60,667 bases of DNA from contig SYLX01000157.1 in the NCBI GenBank assembly GCA_005808505.1, positions 1 to 60,667 of the forward strand, in the 5' to 3' direction. The notes beneath the pieces are model-generated. The model was not told the DNA's origin. It did no database searches and saw only the letters and a program-made list of their open reading frames with translations. Positions within the stretch are counted from its first letter, which is position 1, and every line of letters begins with the position of its first letter. The translations under genes and the position numbers were made by a program. Positions 51,557-60,667 of the stretch are shown here, in pieces. The DNA is from Bdellovibrionales bacterium (GTDB lineage Bacteria > Bdellovibrionota > Bdellovibrionia > Bdellovibrionales > JAMPXM01).

Positions 51557-53313
51557 AAAAATTGAAACTGGTTTTGGGACTTCTTCTAAGCGCGTTTGTT
51601 GTCGCGAGCGCACCAGCTCTCGCTCAAGCCGAAGAGAAAGGGACCGAAGCTCTTCGCTTCTTGCCCGTTCAAGACGCCGGTCGGATCAAACCGTTTGACA
51701 CGCTCGCGCGTGAAACGCTTCAGCTTGTCTACGGCTCTCAGACTTATAAGTCGCCGAAAGGGGACCGACGTCCCGCGATCGAAATCGTCATGACGTGGAT
51801 GCTGCTTCCGCAATATTGGGACGGGCAGAAGATCGTCGAAATCACGCACAAAGGTTTGAAAGACTCGCTGAAGCTTCCGGATACGGAGAAGTACTTCACG
51901 CCGCAAGATCTCTTGGCGAATCAGCGTCTGAGCTTGATCATTCAAGAGCTCAACTCGTTTCGCGCGACGAAACAAAAACTGACGCCATACTTCCAGGCCG
52001 TTCAACGACTGGAAAGCCAGCTCGGTATGTTCCAAGCGATCAAACTTGGGCAGGCGATGCGGGTTGTTCCTCCGCTTCCGAACGCGACGGCGGCAAAAAC
52101 CGAAGATGGTCGCCCCGTAGAACCTGAGAAGTGGATCACGGTTGCCGATCTTCAAGGTGAAGCGCAGGATAAATTCAAAACGATCATCAAATCTCTCATT
52201 CAAGCTTTGCCTTCAAATTCGGCCGAAGCGCAGGCTCAACAAGCACAAAGCTCGGAACCGACGATCCCTCTTTCTCAGGCGGTTGAAGAATTCAAGTCCG
52301 TTGCGCGTGCTCAGAATCCCGCGCTCTATCCGGCTGAGCGTGACATCAAAATCGAAGTTCACGAGCGCGAACTTCATCCATTCAAGATTTCGTGGATCCT
52401 CTACCTACTCGGCGCGATACTTCTCGCATGGGCTTGGCAGCTCGATCACAAACAGCTCTATCGTGCCGGTTGGACATTCGCGATCGTCGGCTTCATCATG
52501 CACACCTACGGTTTTGGCTTGCGCATGTACCTGACCGGCCGTCCGCCGGTCTCTAATATGTATGAATCTGTGGTCTGGGTCTCGTGGGGCGCACTCGTCT
52601 TCTCGATGTTCTTCGAAGCCACTCATCGCAAAAAATTTGTCCTTATGGCGGGCTCGCTTGTCGGTGTCTTGTGCTTGATCGTCGCGGATCTTGCGCCGAC
52701 CATTCTCGATCGGAGCCTTCAGCCTCTTGAGCCGGTTCTTCGCAGTAACATGTGGCTTACGGTTCACGTTCTTACGATCACGATCAGCTACTCCGCGTTT
52801 TTCCTTGCTTGGGCTTTGGGCAATATCGGAGCAGGCTTTTTGCTGAAAGGGGATAAACCAACTTCCGAGCGTATCCGTGTGATCGTTCAATCGATCTACC
52901 GCGCGGTGCAAATCGGCGTCGTGCTTCTCGCGGCTGGAATTATCCTGGGTGGTATCTGGGCTGACTACAGTTGGGGCCGATTCTGGGGATGGGATCCGAA
53001 GGAAACTTGGGCCCTCATCGCGCTCCTTGGTTACCTCGCGATCCTGCACGGTCGTCTCGTGGGTTGGGTTCAGAATGCGGGCATGCTCGTCAACTCTGTG
53101 ATCGCCTTCAACTTGGTCATCATGGCCTGGTACGGCGTGAACTTCGTGCTCGGGGCGGGTCTTCATTCGTATGGTTTCGGTGCGGGCGGTGTCCAGTACG
53201 TCGCAGCCTTTGTGATTTTGAATCTCATCTACGTTGGCTATGCTTACTACGTTCATCGCGCGCGCAAAGACGTGCCGACGAGCACGAAGCAGTCTGACAA
53301 CATGAGCGCCTGA
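51553..53313 (+). CDS. ccsA: Cytochrome c biogenesis protein CcsA (system II)
   Basis: Haem-handling partner of ResB. The 586-residue product has a signal sequence (residues 1-25, ASAPALAQA), a large extracytoplasmic N-terminal domain, then a polytopic C-terminal half with the tryptophan-rich WWD signature WGRFWGWDPKETWAL near residues 474-488 and conserved His in HTYGFGLRM and TVHVLTITISYSAFF. The N-terminal extension makes it longer than plant-type CcsA and matches the ResC-like form in Delta-type proteobacteria. It serves the c-type haems of the downstream act genes. Confidence 0.93.
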   Translation: MKKLKLVLGLLLSAFVVASAPALAQAEEKGTEALRFLPVQDAGRIKPFDTLARETLQLVYGSQTYKSPKGDRRPAIEIVMTWMLLPQYWDGQKIVEITHKGLKDSLKLPDTEKYFTPQDLLANQRLSLIIQELNSFRATKQKLTPYFQAVQRLESQLGMFQAIKLGQAMRVVPPLPNATAAKTEDGRPVEPEKWITVADLQGEAQDKFKTIIKSLIQALPSNSAEAQAQQAQSSEPTIPLSQAVEEFKSVARAQNPALYPAERDIKIEVHERELHPFKISWILYLLGAILLAWAWQLDHKQLYRAGWTFAIVGFIMHTYGFGLRMYLTGRPPVSNMYESVVWVSWGALVFSMFFEATHRKKFVLMAGSLVGVLCLIVADLAPTILDRSLQPLEPVLRSNMWLTVHVLTITISYSAFFLAWALGNIGAGFLLKGDKPTSERIRVIVQSIYRAVQIGVVLLAAGIILGGIWADYSWGRFWGWDPKETWALIALLGYLAILHGRLVGWVQNAGMLVNSVIAFNLVIMAWYGVNFVLGAGLHSYGFGAGGVQYVAAFVILNLIYVGYAYYVHRARKDVPTSTKQSDNMSA

Positions 53314-53739
53314 GGGGCAAAGAGACTCAATTTTCTCAACCGAAGAGATGCGGAACGCGCGACGGATTCTAAAAATCGTCGCGCGTTTTGTTTTAACCCG
53401 CGCAACTTTTGCGTTGCGAACGAGTTCGACAGTCTCAAAATCACGTTCGCCCGTGCTCATCCCGTGAGCAATACTTGCGGCGAACTTCACTCGTCAGTCG
53501 CGAACCGGATGCGGACATCAAGCCGCGATAAATTTCGAAGCCGACTCGCGATTTTCGAAGGCTCGATTTTCAACTGGTTCTCAAAAAGTATTTGCCAAAC
53601 GCGTAGAAATTGAATGATTTAGGATACTCAGGCCACCGACATTTCGCGTTTAAAACGAATCTGTCAGCCAAGGATCCGTCAGCAAGAGAAGCTCTTCGGA
53701 GGAAAACGTCTTCCGAACGAAACTTTTCAGAGGAGTCGT
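53314..53739 (+). other. Intergenic region between ccsA and actA
   Basis: After the terminator at 53354-53394 (own entry), about 345 bases hold no gene I can support. A hairpin-forming TGCTCA/TGAGCA (spacer TCCCG) lies at 53456-53472, and TTTCGAAG occurs twice around 53533-53560. No promoter is clear enough to call, although one is needed for actA. Confidence 0.45.
53354..53394 (+). terminator. Terminator after ccsA
   Basis: AACGCGCGAC (53354-53363) pairs perfectly with GTCGCGCGTT (53378-53387), extended inward by GAT/ATC with one bulge, then TTGTTTT. It separates resB-ccsA from the act operon. Confidence 0.9.
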
Positions 53740-54354
53740 ATGAAATCTCTCCTGAACTCTTTTTGGGAGGAGTCGGTTCGTCGTGCGTCAGCGTCTACAT
53801 TTGTAGCGACGTCGCTCCGTTCGTTCCGCTCGCGCTTGCCCCTCTCTTTCATCGCATTGATGGTCTTCGCTCTCATCGGCACCGCCGGTTGTGAGTGGGG
53901 TTCCATCGGCTACAACAAAGGTTACGCGCCTAAGCAGCCGATCGCGTTTTCTCACGAGCTGCACGCGGGCCAATATAAAGTGCAATGCTTGTATTGCCAC
54001 GCAGGCGTAGAACGTTCGGCGCACTCGCCCGTTCCTAGCTTGAACATCTGCATGAACTGTCACATCGCAGTTGCCACCGATAAGCCGGAAATCCAAAAGC
54101 TCACGGAAGCCTATAACAACAAAGAGCCGATCCCGTGGGTGAAGGTTCACATGCTTCCGGATCACGTAAAATTCAATCACTCAGCACACGTGCAAAAGTT
54201 CGGCGCGCCTCAGGCCTGCCACAAGTGTCACGGACCCGTTGAGTCGATGGAAGTCATGTATCAGCACTCGAGCCTTTCGATGGGTTGGTGCGTACAGTGT
54301 CACCGTCAGCCCGAGCATCAAGCGCCGGTGAACTGCTCGACCTGTCATTACTAA
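53740..54354 (+). CDS. actA: Alternative complex III subunit ActA (pentahaem cytochrome c)
   Basis: Membrane-anchored periplasmic electron carrier of the quinol:cytochrome c oxidoreductase. The 204-residue product has an N-terminal basic segment, one hydrophobic helix (about 34-50) and five CxxCH haem sites: 83-87, 104-108, 160-164, 184-188 and 199-203. This is the ActA haem count in several groups. TAGC at 48-51 could be a weak lipobox. AGAGGAG lies about six bases before the ATG. It begins the actA-B-C-D-E-F operon. Confidence 0.92.
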   Translation: MKSLLNSFWEESVRRASASTFVATSLRSFRSRLPLSFIALMVFALIGTAGCEWGSIGYNKGYAPKQPIAFSHELHAGQYKVQCLYCHAGVERSAHSPVPSLNICMNCHIAVATDKPEIQKLTEAYNNKEPIPWVKVHMLPDHVKFNHSAHVQKFGAPQACHKCHGPVESMEVMYQHSSLSMGWCVQCHRQPEHQAPVNCSTCHY

Positions 54355-54395
54355 GGGCCACTACTTAAGAAACCGAGTCTGGAGCGACGCTGCTT

Positions 54396-57300
54396 ATGAA
54401 GAACGAACAGAACACGACTCTTACCAACGGGCCCGAGTACTGGCAGAGCCTTGAACAGTACAACGGCAACCCCGAGTTCGCGAAACGCGCCGAAAACGAA
54501 TTCATGTCTTCGCCGTACGCGCCTGAAGACGCGAAAGATGGATTCGCCCGCCGCGAATTCTTGAAGCTCATGGGTGCGAGCATCGCGATGGCAACGACAG
54601 CCTGCGTGCGCCGTCCGATCCAACATATCATTCCTTACGCGCAGGCTCCCAAAGAGCTCACGCCCGGTATCGCGAACTTCTACGCTTCGAGCTGGTTCGA
54701 CGGAAACGAAGGCTACGGCCTTCTCGTCAAAACACTCGACGGTCGCCCAATCAAGCTCGAGGGAAACCCGCAGCACCCGATGAACTTGGGCTCGCTTCCG
54801 GCTCGCGCGCACGCGGAAGTTCTTTCGCTCTACGATCCGGACCGTTTGAAAGGTCCGACGCAAAACTCGCAAAACAAAGATCGCACGAACCGCGAAGCCG
54901 TATCGGCTCGTTGGGATCTCTTGGATCCGAAAGTTGTCGAGCAGCTCGCTAAAGGCGGAGTCGCGATTCTCTCCTCGACTCTCCCTTCGCCTTCGTCGAA
55001 AGCGATGATCGCGGACTTCCTTCGCGTTTACCCAGGACGTTGGGTTCAGTACGACGCACTTCCGTCCGACGCGATCGTTGAAGGACAGCGCCGTTCGTAC
55101 GGCCGCGCCGTTTTCCCGCGCTACCGTTTGGATCAAGCGCGCATGGTCGTCTCGATCGACGCCGATCTTCTCGGCACGTTCGTAAGCCCCGCGGAATTCA
55201 TGAAGCAGTGGGGAAAAGCCCGCAAGCCGGGTGCCGACATGCTTCGTCTCGTGATGTTCGAATCGACCGTGTCGCTCACGGGTTTGAACGCGGACGATCG
55301 TTACCGCATTAAGCCTTCGCAACAGCTCGACGTTGTCTACGCATTGATCAACGCGGTTTCGCGCGCATCGAAAGGTGCTGCGAACGTTCCCGCTGCGGTT
55401 CGCGGTGGTGAAGAGGCTGCCGCTCGTATCGGCGTTCCTGCCGATCAGCTCGCGAAAATCGGTGAGCAGCTCTGGGCAAATCGCGGAAAATCGCTCGTTG
55501 TTGCGGGCGGTCTTCCGACAGAACAATCGGTCGATGTCCAAGTCGCCGTTAACTTACTCAACTCCGTTCTCGGTAACGACGGTGCAACGATCGATCACGA
55601 CGTTGCAACTTACCAAACTCGCCAAGGTTCGACGGCTGAACTCACGAAGCTCATTGCCGACATGAACTCGGGCGCCGTGAAGAACCTCATCATCCACGGC
55701 ACTAACCCGGTGTACACTTTGCCGACGGATTTGGGCTTCGTTGAAGCTCTCAGAAAAGTTCCGTTCATCGTCTATACGGGCAACTACAACGACGAAACTG
55801 GCGTTTACGCTAACTACGTCTTGCCTGCAGGTAGCTCGCTTGAGTCCTGGGGCGATCACGAACTTCAATCCGGCGTTATCAGCATTCAGCAGCCGACGAT
55901 TCGTCCGCTTCATGATTCGCGCTCGTTTGAAGAGTCACTCCTTGCGTGGACACAGAAAGCCGCAAGTGCTCCGGCTCGCGCTAAGGGTGCAAAAGATTGG
56001 TACGAATACGTTCGCGGAGTTTGGAGAACTGAAATCCAAGGTCGCGCGGATCTCGGTCGCGGAAAATCGTTCGACGATTTCTGGCAAGCCGTTCTCCAAG
56101 AAGGTGTGGTTGATACAACCGGCGGTCGTCGTGCTTCGGCTCGCGGCAACGCTCGTGCATTCAACGGCGCAGGCAGCTTGAACACGAAAGCTCGCACGGC
56201 GACAACGGGTTACGAGCTCGCGCTCTTCCCGACGAGCCAACTTGCTGACGGTAAATACGCAAACGTCGCATGGCTGCAAGAGCTCCCGGATCCTGTCACA
56301 AAGATCGTTTGGGATAACTACTTGATGGTTTCTCCGGCGATGGCTCGTAAAGAGGGTCTCCACGAGGGTGACAAAGTCGACCTCACGGTTGGCAAAAAGA
56401 AAATTCGCGTTCCGGTTCACGTTCAGCCCGGCATGCACGACGAAGTTCTCGCGCTCGCTGTTGGTTACGGCCGCACGCGCGCAGGAAAAGTTGCAAAAGA
56501 TATCGGCGTGAACGCGTTCGATCTCGCAAGCTTCGTGAACGGCAACGCGATCTTCTCGGGTCAAGCGGCTACAATCGCGAAGACAGCAGAGAAGTACCGC
56601 CTCGTTTCCACGCAAGATCACCACACGATGGAAGGCCGTCAGATCGTTATCGAGACGACAAACGCGGCTTATCAGAAGAACCCGGAAGCGGGCATTCACC
56701 GTCACAAAGTGTTCTCGATCTGGCCTGAGCATCAGTACAACAAGCACCGTTGGGCGATGTCGATCGACCTCAACGTCTGCACAGGTTGCTCAGCTTGCGT
56801 GATCGCGTGCCAAAGCGAAAACAACGTTCCTGTCGTAGGTAAACGCTACGTTATGGACGGCCGTGAAATGCACTGGCTCCGCATCGATCGCTACTACAAA
56901 GGCACTCCGGAAAATCCGGAAGCCGTGTTCCAGCCGATGCTTTGCCAACACTGCGAAACCGCTCCTTGCGAAACGGTTTGCCCAGTCTTGGCAACAGTTC
57001 ACAACGACGAAGGCCTCAACGACATGGTTTACAACCGTTGCGTCGGCACTCGTTACTGCTCGAACAACTGTCCTTACAAAGTTCGTCGCTTCAACTGGTT
57101 CAACTACTCGAAGCGCGAAGCTCCTCTTCACATGGCACTCAACCCGGACGTCACCGTACGTTCGCGCGGGGTCATGGAGAAATGTACGTTCTGCGTGCAG
57201 CGCATTCGCCACACGACAAATGTACCCGGAGATGCAAAACGCACAGGTCGCATTCCTGACGGCACGATCAAAACCGCGTGTCAGCAGACTTGCCCGACCG

Positions 57301-57604
57301 ACGCGATCATCTTTGGCGATCTGAACGATAAAGACAGCGCAGTCCACAAGCTCTTCGAAGACAAACGCACGTACGCGGTTCTCGAAGAGATCAACACGCA
57401 ACCGCGCGTTCGCTACATGACTCGCATCCGTAACGCTGACCGTGTCGTCGCTGACGCTCACGGTGGCCACGGAAACGATCATGGTGGAGACCATGGCGAC
57501 GGTAGCCATAAAGACGGGCACGGAGACGGTCATGGTGCAGCGGCACCGGCCGGCGGGGGACATGGAATGAACCAGCGTGCGCAAGTTGTAGAAGGGGCTA
57601 AAGC

Positions 57605-57608
<4 letters not shown>
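54396..57608 (+). CDS. actB: Alternative complex III subunit ActB (molybdopterin-like plus Fe-S domains)
   Basis: The 1070-residue product has a twin-arginine-like start ([19 protein letters not shown], residues 52-70). A large molybdopterin-oxidoreductase-like domain follows; in ActB this holds no cofactor. A C-terminal ferredoxin-like domain has four cysteine clusters for 3-4 Fe-S centres, beginning [11 protein letters not shown] at 795-805 and including [27 protein letters not shown] and CQQTCPTDA. The last 50 residues are a His/Gly/Asp-rich tail, unusual for the family. The stop overlaps actC (ATGA). Confidence 0.94.
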
Positions 57609-58988
<1,380 letters not shown>

Positions 58989-58996
<8 letters not shown>

Positions 58997-59513
58997 GAAA
59001 CTCGGCGGCGTCGTCGGAATTTGGCTCGACGACCATGAGCTGGTGAAAGCTGCGCACAAAGTGCGCGAAGCTGGTTACAAGAAATTTGATGCCATCACTC
59101 CGTTTCCGGTGCACGGCCTCGAAGAAGCGATTGGCATTCGCCGCTCGATGATTCCTTGGGTGACGTTCATCATGGGTTCCGTCGGTCTCGCAGCCGGTAC
59201 TGCGCTGACGTTTTGGACGTCGGCAGTCGACTGGGCGATCAACGTTGGTGGTAAACCGTTCTTCTCGGGCCCTGCATTTACACCGATCATGTTCGAGTTG
59301 ACGATCCTCTTCGCGGCTCTCTCGTCGGTTGTGGCGTGCTTTGCTCTCTGCCGTTTGCCCAAGATCGATCCACCGATCATCGATCCGGATTTGACGAGCC
59401 ACAAGTTCGCGCTTTTCATTCCTGAGAACGATGTGAACTACGATGCAGGACGCGCGGAACAGCTGTTGAAAAGCGTAGGCGCTAAAGAAGTGCGCCGGAT
59501 CGCGGAGTACTGA
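58989..59513 (+). CDS. actD: Alternative complex III subunit ActD
   Basis: A small membrane subunit of 174 residues with the DUF3341 pattern: [34 protein letters not shown], then two membrane helices and [11 protein letters not shown] near the end. GGAGG lies eight bases before ATG 58989; the frame is also open from 58971. It is translationally coupled to actC by overlap. Confidence 0.93.
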
Positions 59514-59515
59514 GA

Positions 59516-60139
59516 ATGATGATGAATACAAAGAACGCCGTACAGTTGGCAGTCGCAGCGGTTGCACTCGGAACAGGCCTCGTTGCCTGCACGAAGAACG
59601 CACCCGAGCTTCGCGCGGAACCAAACGTCGAGCTGATCCAAGACATGATGGAACAGCCAGCTTTGAAGCCCCAAGACTTCGAGCCTTACGATCGCAAAAA
59701 AGCGTCGTCGCGTCTTCCGCCTGAAAACACGGTTCCCCAAGGCTACAAGCCTTATCCGTACCACATGAATCCGCAGGGAGCTGAGGCCGCTCTGAAAAAC
59801 CCGCTCGCGGGTAATTCAGCACCGGAAGTTCTCAGCATGGGTCGCGGCAAATTCGAAACTTACTGCGCTGTTTGCCACGGTTACGAAGGCAAAGGTGACG
59901 GTCCAGTTGCTCCGAAGATGTTGTTGAAGCCACCGTCGCTCGTTGACGCGAAAGTCGTTAACTACAATGACGCTCGTATTTATCACATCATCACGGACGG
60001 GCAGGGCGTGATGGCCAGCTACGCTTATCAGATCGTTGATGAGCGCGACCGCTGGGCGATCGTGAACTACATCCGCAGCCTGCAAAAATTGTCCAAGGGT
60101 GGTGCTCCCGCAGCGGGCGCGCAACCTCAAGGTCAATAA
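59516..60139 (+). CDS. actE: Alternative complex III subunit ActE (monohaem lipoprotein)
   Basis: Periplasmic c-type cytochrome of 207 residues. It has a lipoprotein signal with LVAC (Cys25 as lipid site) and one haem motif CAVCH at 117-121 in a class I cytochrome c domain (GKGDGPVAPKML, then ITDGQGVMASYA, Met as possible axial ligand). Two bases separate it from actD. The C-terminus is Ala/Gly/Gln-rich. Confidence 0.94.
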   Translation: MMMNTKNAVQLAVAAVALGTGLVACTKNAPELRAEPNVELIQDMMEQPALKPQDFEPYDRKKASSRLPPENTVPQGYKPYPYHMNPQGAEAALKNPLAGNSAPEVLSMGRGKFETYCAVCHGYEGKGDGPVAPKMLLKPPSLVDAKVVNYNDARIYHIITDGQGVMASYAYQIVDERDRWAIVNYIRSLQKLSKGGAPAAGAQPQGQ

Positions 60140-60166
60140 CAGAAAAGAAGAGAGGAATCAGATTCC

Positions 60167-60667
60167 ATGGCTCAACCGCATGCGAGTGGCGCTCATCCGG
60201 CGCCTGGAAAATACACGGCTAGCACGCGCACCAAGACGCTCTACTCTGTAGCGATCTTCTTGGGTGTGTTGGCTTTCGCGCTGACGTTGGTGAAAGAACC
60301 GGGCCGCGCTTGGCACTCTTTCCTGACGAGCTACTTCTTTTTCGTGAACTTGGCCCTCGGTGGCTTGTTCTTCGCGGCGATCCAGCACGTTGCTAAAGCG
60401 GGCTGGAGCGTGAACGTTCGTCGTTTTGCTGAAGCGATGACGGCCTACCTTCCAATCGCGACACTTACGACGATCGCGCTCGTGATTGGTTCGAAGCAAC
60501 TTTACGTGTGGCTCGATCCGAAGACAGTCGCAGGCGACGCGATTCTTCAAGGTAAGAGCGCTTACCTCAACATGACGTTTTTCTTGATCCGTCTTGTTGT
60601 GTTCTTCGCTCTCTGGCTTGGCTTCCGCCACTTCATCGTTGGCAATTCGCTCAAGCAAGATGCGAAC
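60167..60667 (+). CDS. actF: Alternative complex III subunit ActF (3' end missing)
   Basis: The frame runs from ATG 60167 to the window edge, 167 codons without a stop. The product starts MAQPHASGAHPAPGKY and shows membrane helices at about 25-42, 48-66, 88-106 and 125-143. Stretches such as FFVNLALGGLFFAAIQHVA match the ActF/quinol-binding subunit 2 family, a relative of ActC. AGAGGA lies eleven bases upstream. The rest, including the remaining helices, lies beyond the window. Confidence 0.9.
   Translation, partial: MAQPHASGAHPAPGKYTASTRTKTLYSVAIFLGVLAFALTLVKEPGRAWHSFLTSYFFFVNLALGGLFFAAIQHVAKAGWSVNVRRFAEAMTAYLPIATLTTIALVIGSKQLYVWLDPKTVAGDAILQGKSAYLNMTFFLIRLVVFFALWLGFRHFIVGNSLKQDAN

Noticed and set aside
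52405-53490. 361-codon minus-strand frame opposite ccsA
   Set aside because: It mirrors ccsA, including its WWD motif region. The translation is charged and unlike a protein family.

Overview
The window reads as a chromosomal segment of a Gram-negative, aerobically respiring bacterium. It has a complete type II secretion (Gsp) locus, several outer-membrane beta-barrel proteins and lipoproteins, an alternative complex III (Act) and a system II cytochrome c maturation pair. The gene content fits the old Deltaproteobacteria, most likely a Bdellovibrionota-type lineage: GspL is PilM-like, GspN is present, and the order infB-rbfA-truB-rpsO-pnp-M16 peptidase-dut is kept. This placement is an inference from gene content and order; no rRNA is present to test it. 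Coding is dense. I saw no tRNA, rRNA, CRISPR array, prophage or insertion sequence.

Layout. 1-9350: translation and RNA-metabolism genes on the + strand (infB partial, rbfA, truB, a periplasmic binding protein, rpsO, pnp, an M16 peptidase, dut). 9463-16852: envelope genes of unknown function (an exported two-repeat protein; a three-gene minus operon of barrel, degenerate lipase-like and Yip1-like proteins; a membrane zinc-ribbon-like protein; a polyprenol-phosphate mannosyltransferase; an SH3-barrel protein), then mutL. 16884-22396: miaA, yicC, gmk, rpoZ and a bifunctional (p)ppGpp synthetase/hydrolase, a common housekeeping order. 22426-24464 (minus): a barrel protein, a lipoprotein and ssb. 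24713-39246 (minus): the whole type II secretion system, gspC-D-E-F, a gap of about 550 bp, then gspG-H-I-J-K-L-M-N, with a strong terminator just behind the major pseudopilin gspG.

39539-46835 is the most unusual part: a compact two-armed signalling island. A CheX-like phosphatase plus single-domain CheY cassette occurs twice, in mirrored orientation around a divergent control region. One arm adds a small soluble MCP-like protein. The other adds a FIST-domain sensor, a CheA-like kinase with no CheW-like domain, and a FabD-like protein with a changed active site. No CheW, CheR or CheB is present, so it does not look like an ordinary chemotaxis operon.

46889-49540: a GNAT-like protein, a cob(I)alamin adenosyltransferase and an N-formylglutamate amidohydrolase family protein. 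49541-50038 is mostly non-coding but holds a possible 30-residue membrane peptide. 50039-60667: resB and ccsA (cytochrome c maturation) followed by actA-actF of alternative complex III, running off the right edge inside actF. The maturation genes supply covalent haem attachment, which the neighbouring ActA (five haems) and ActE (one haem) need.
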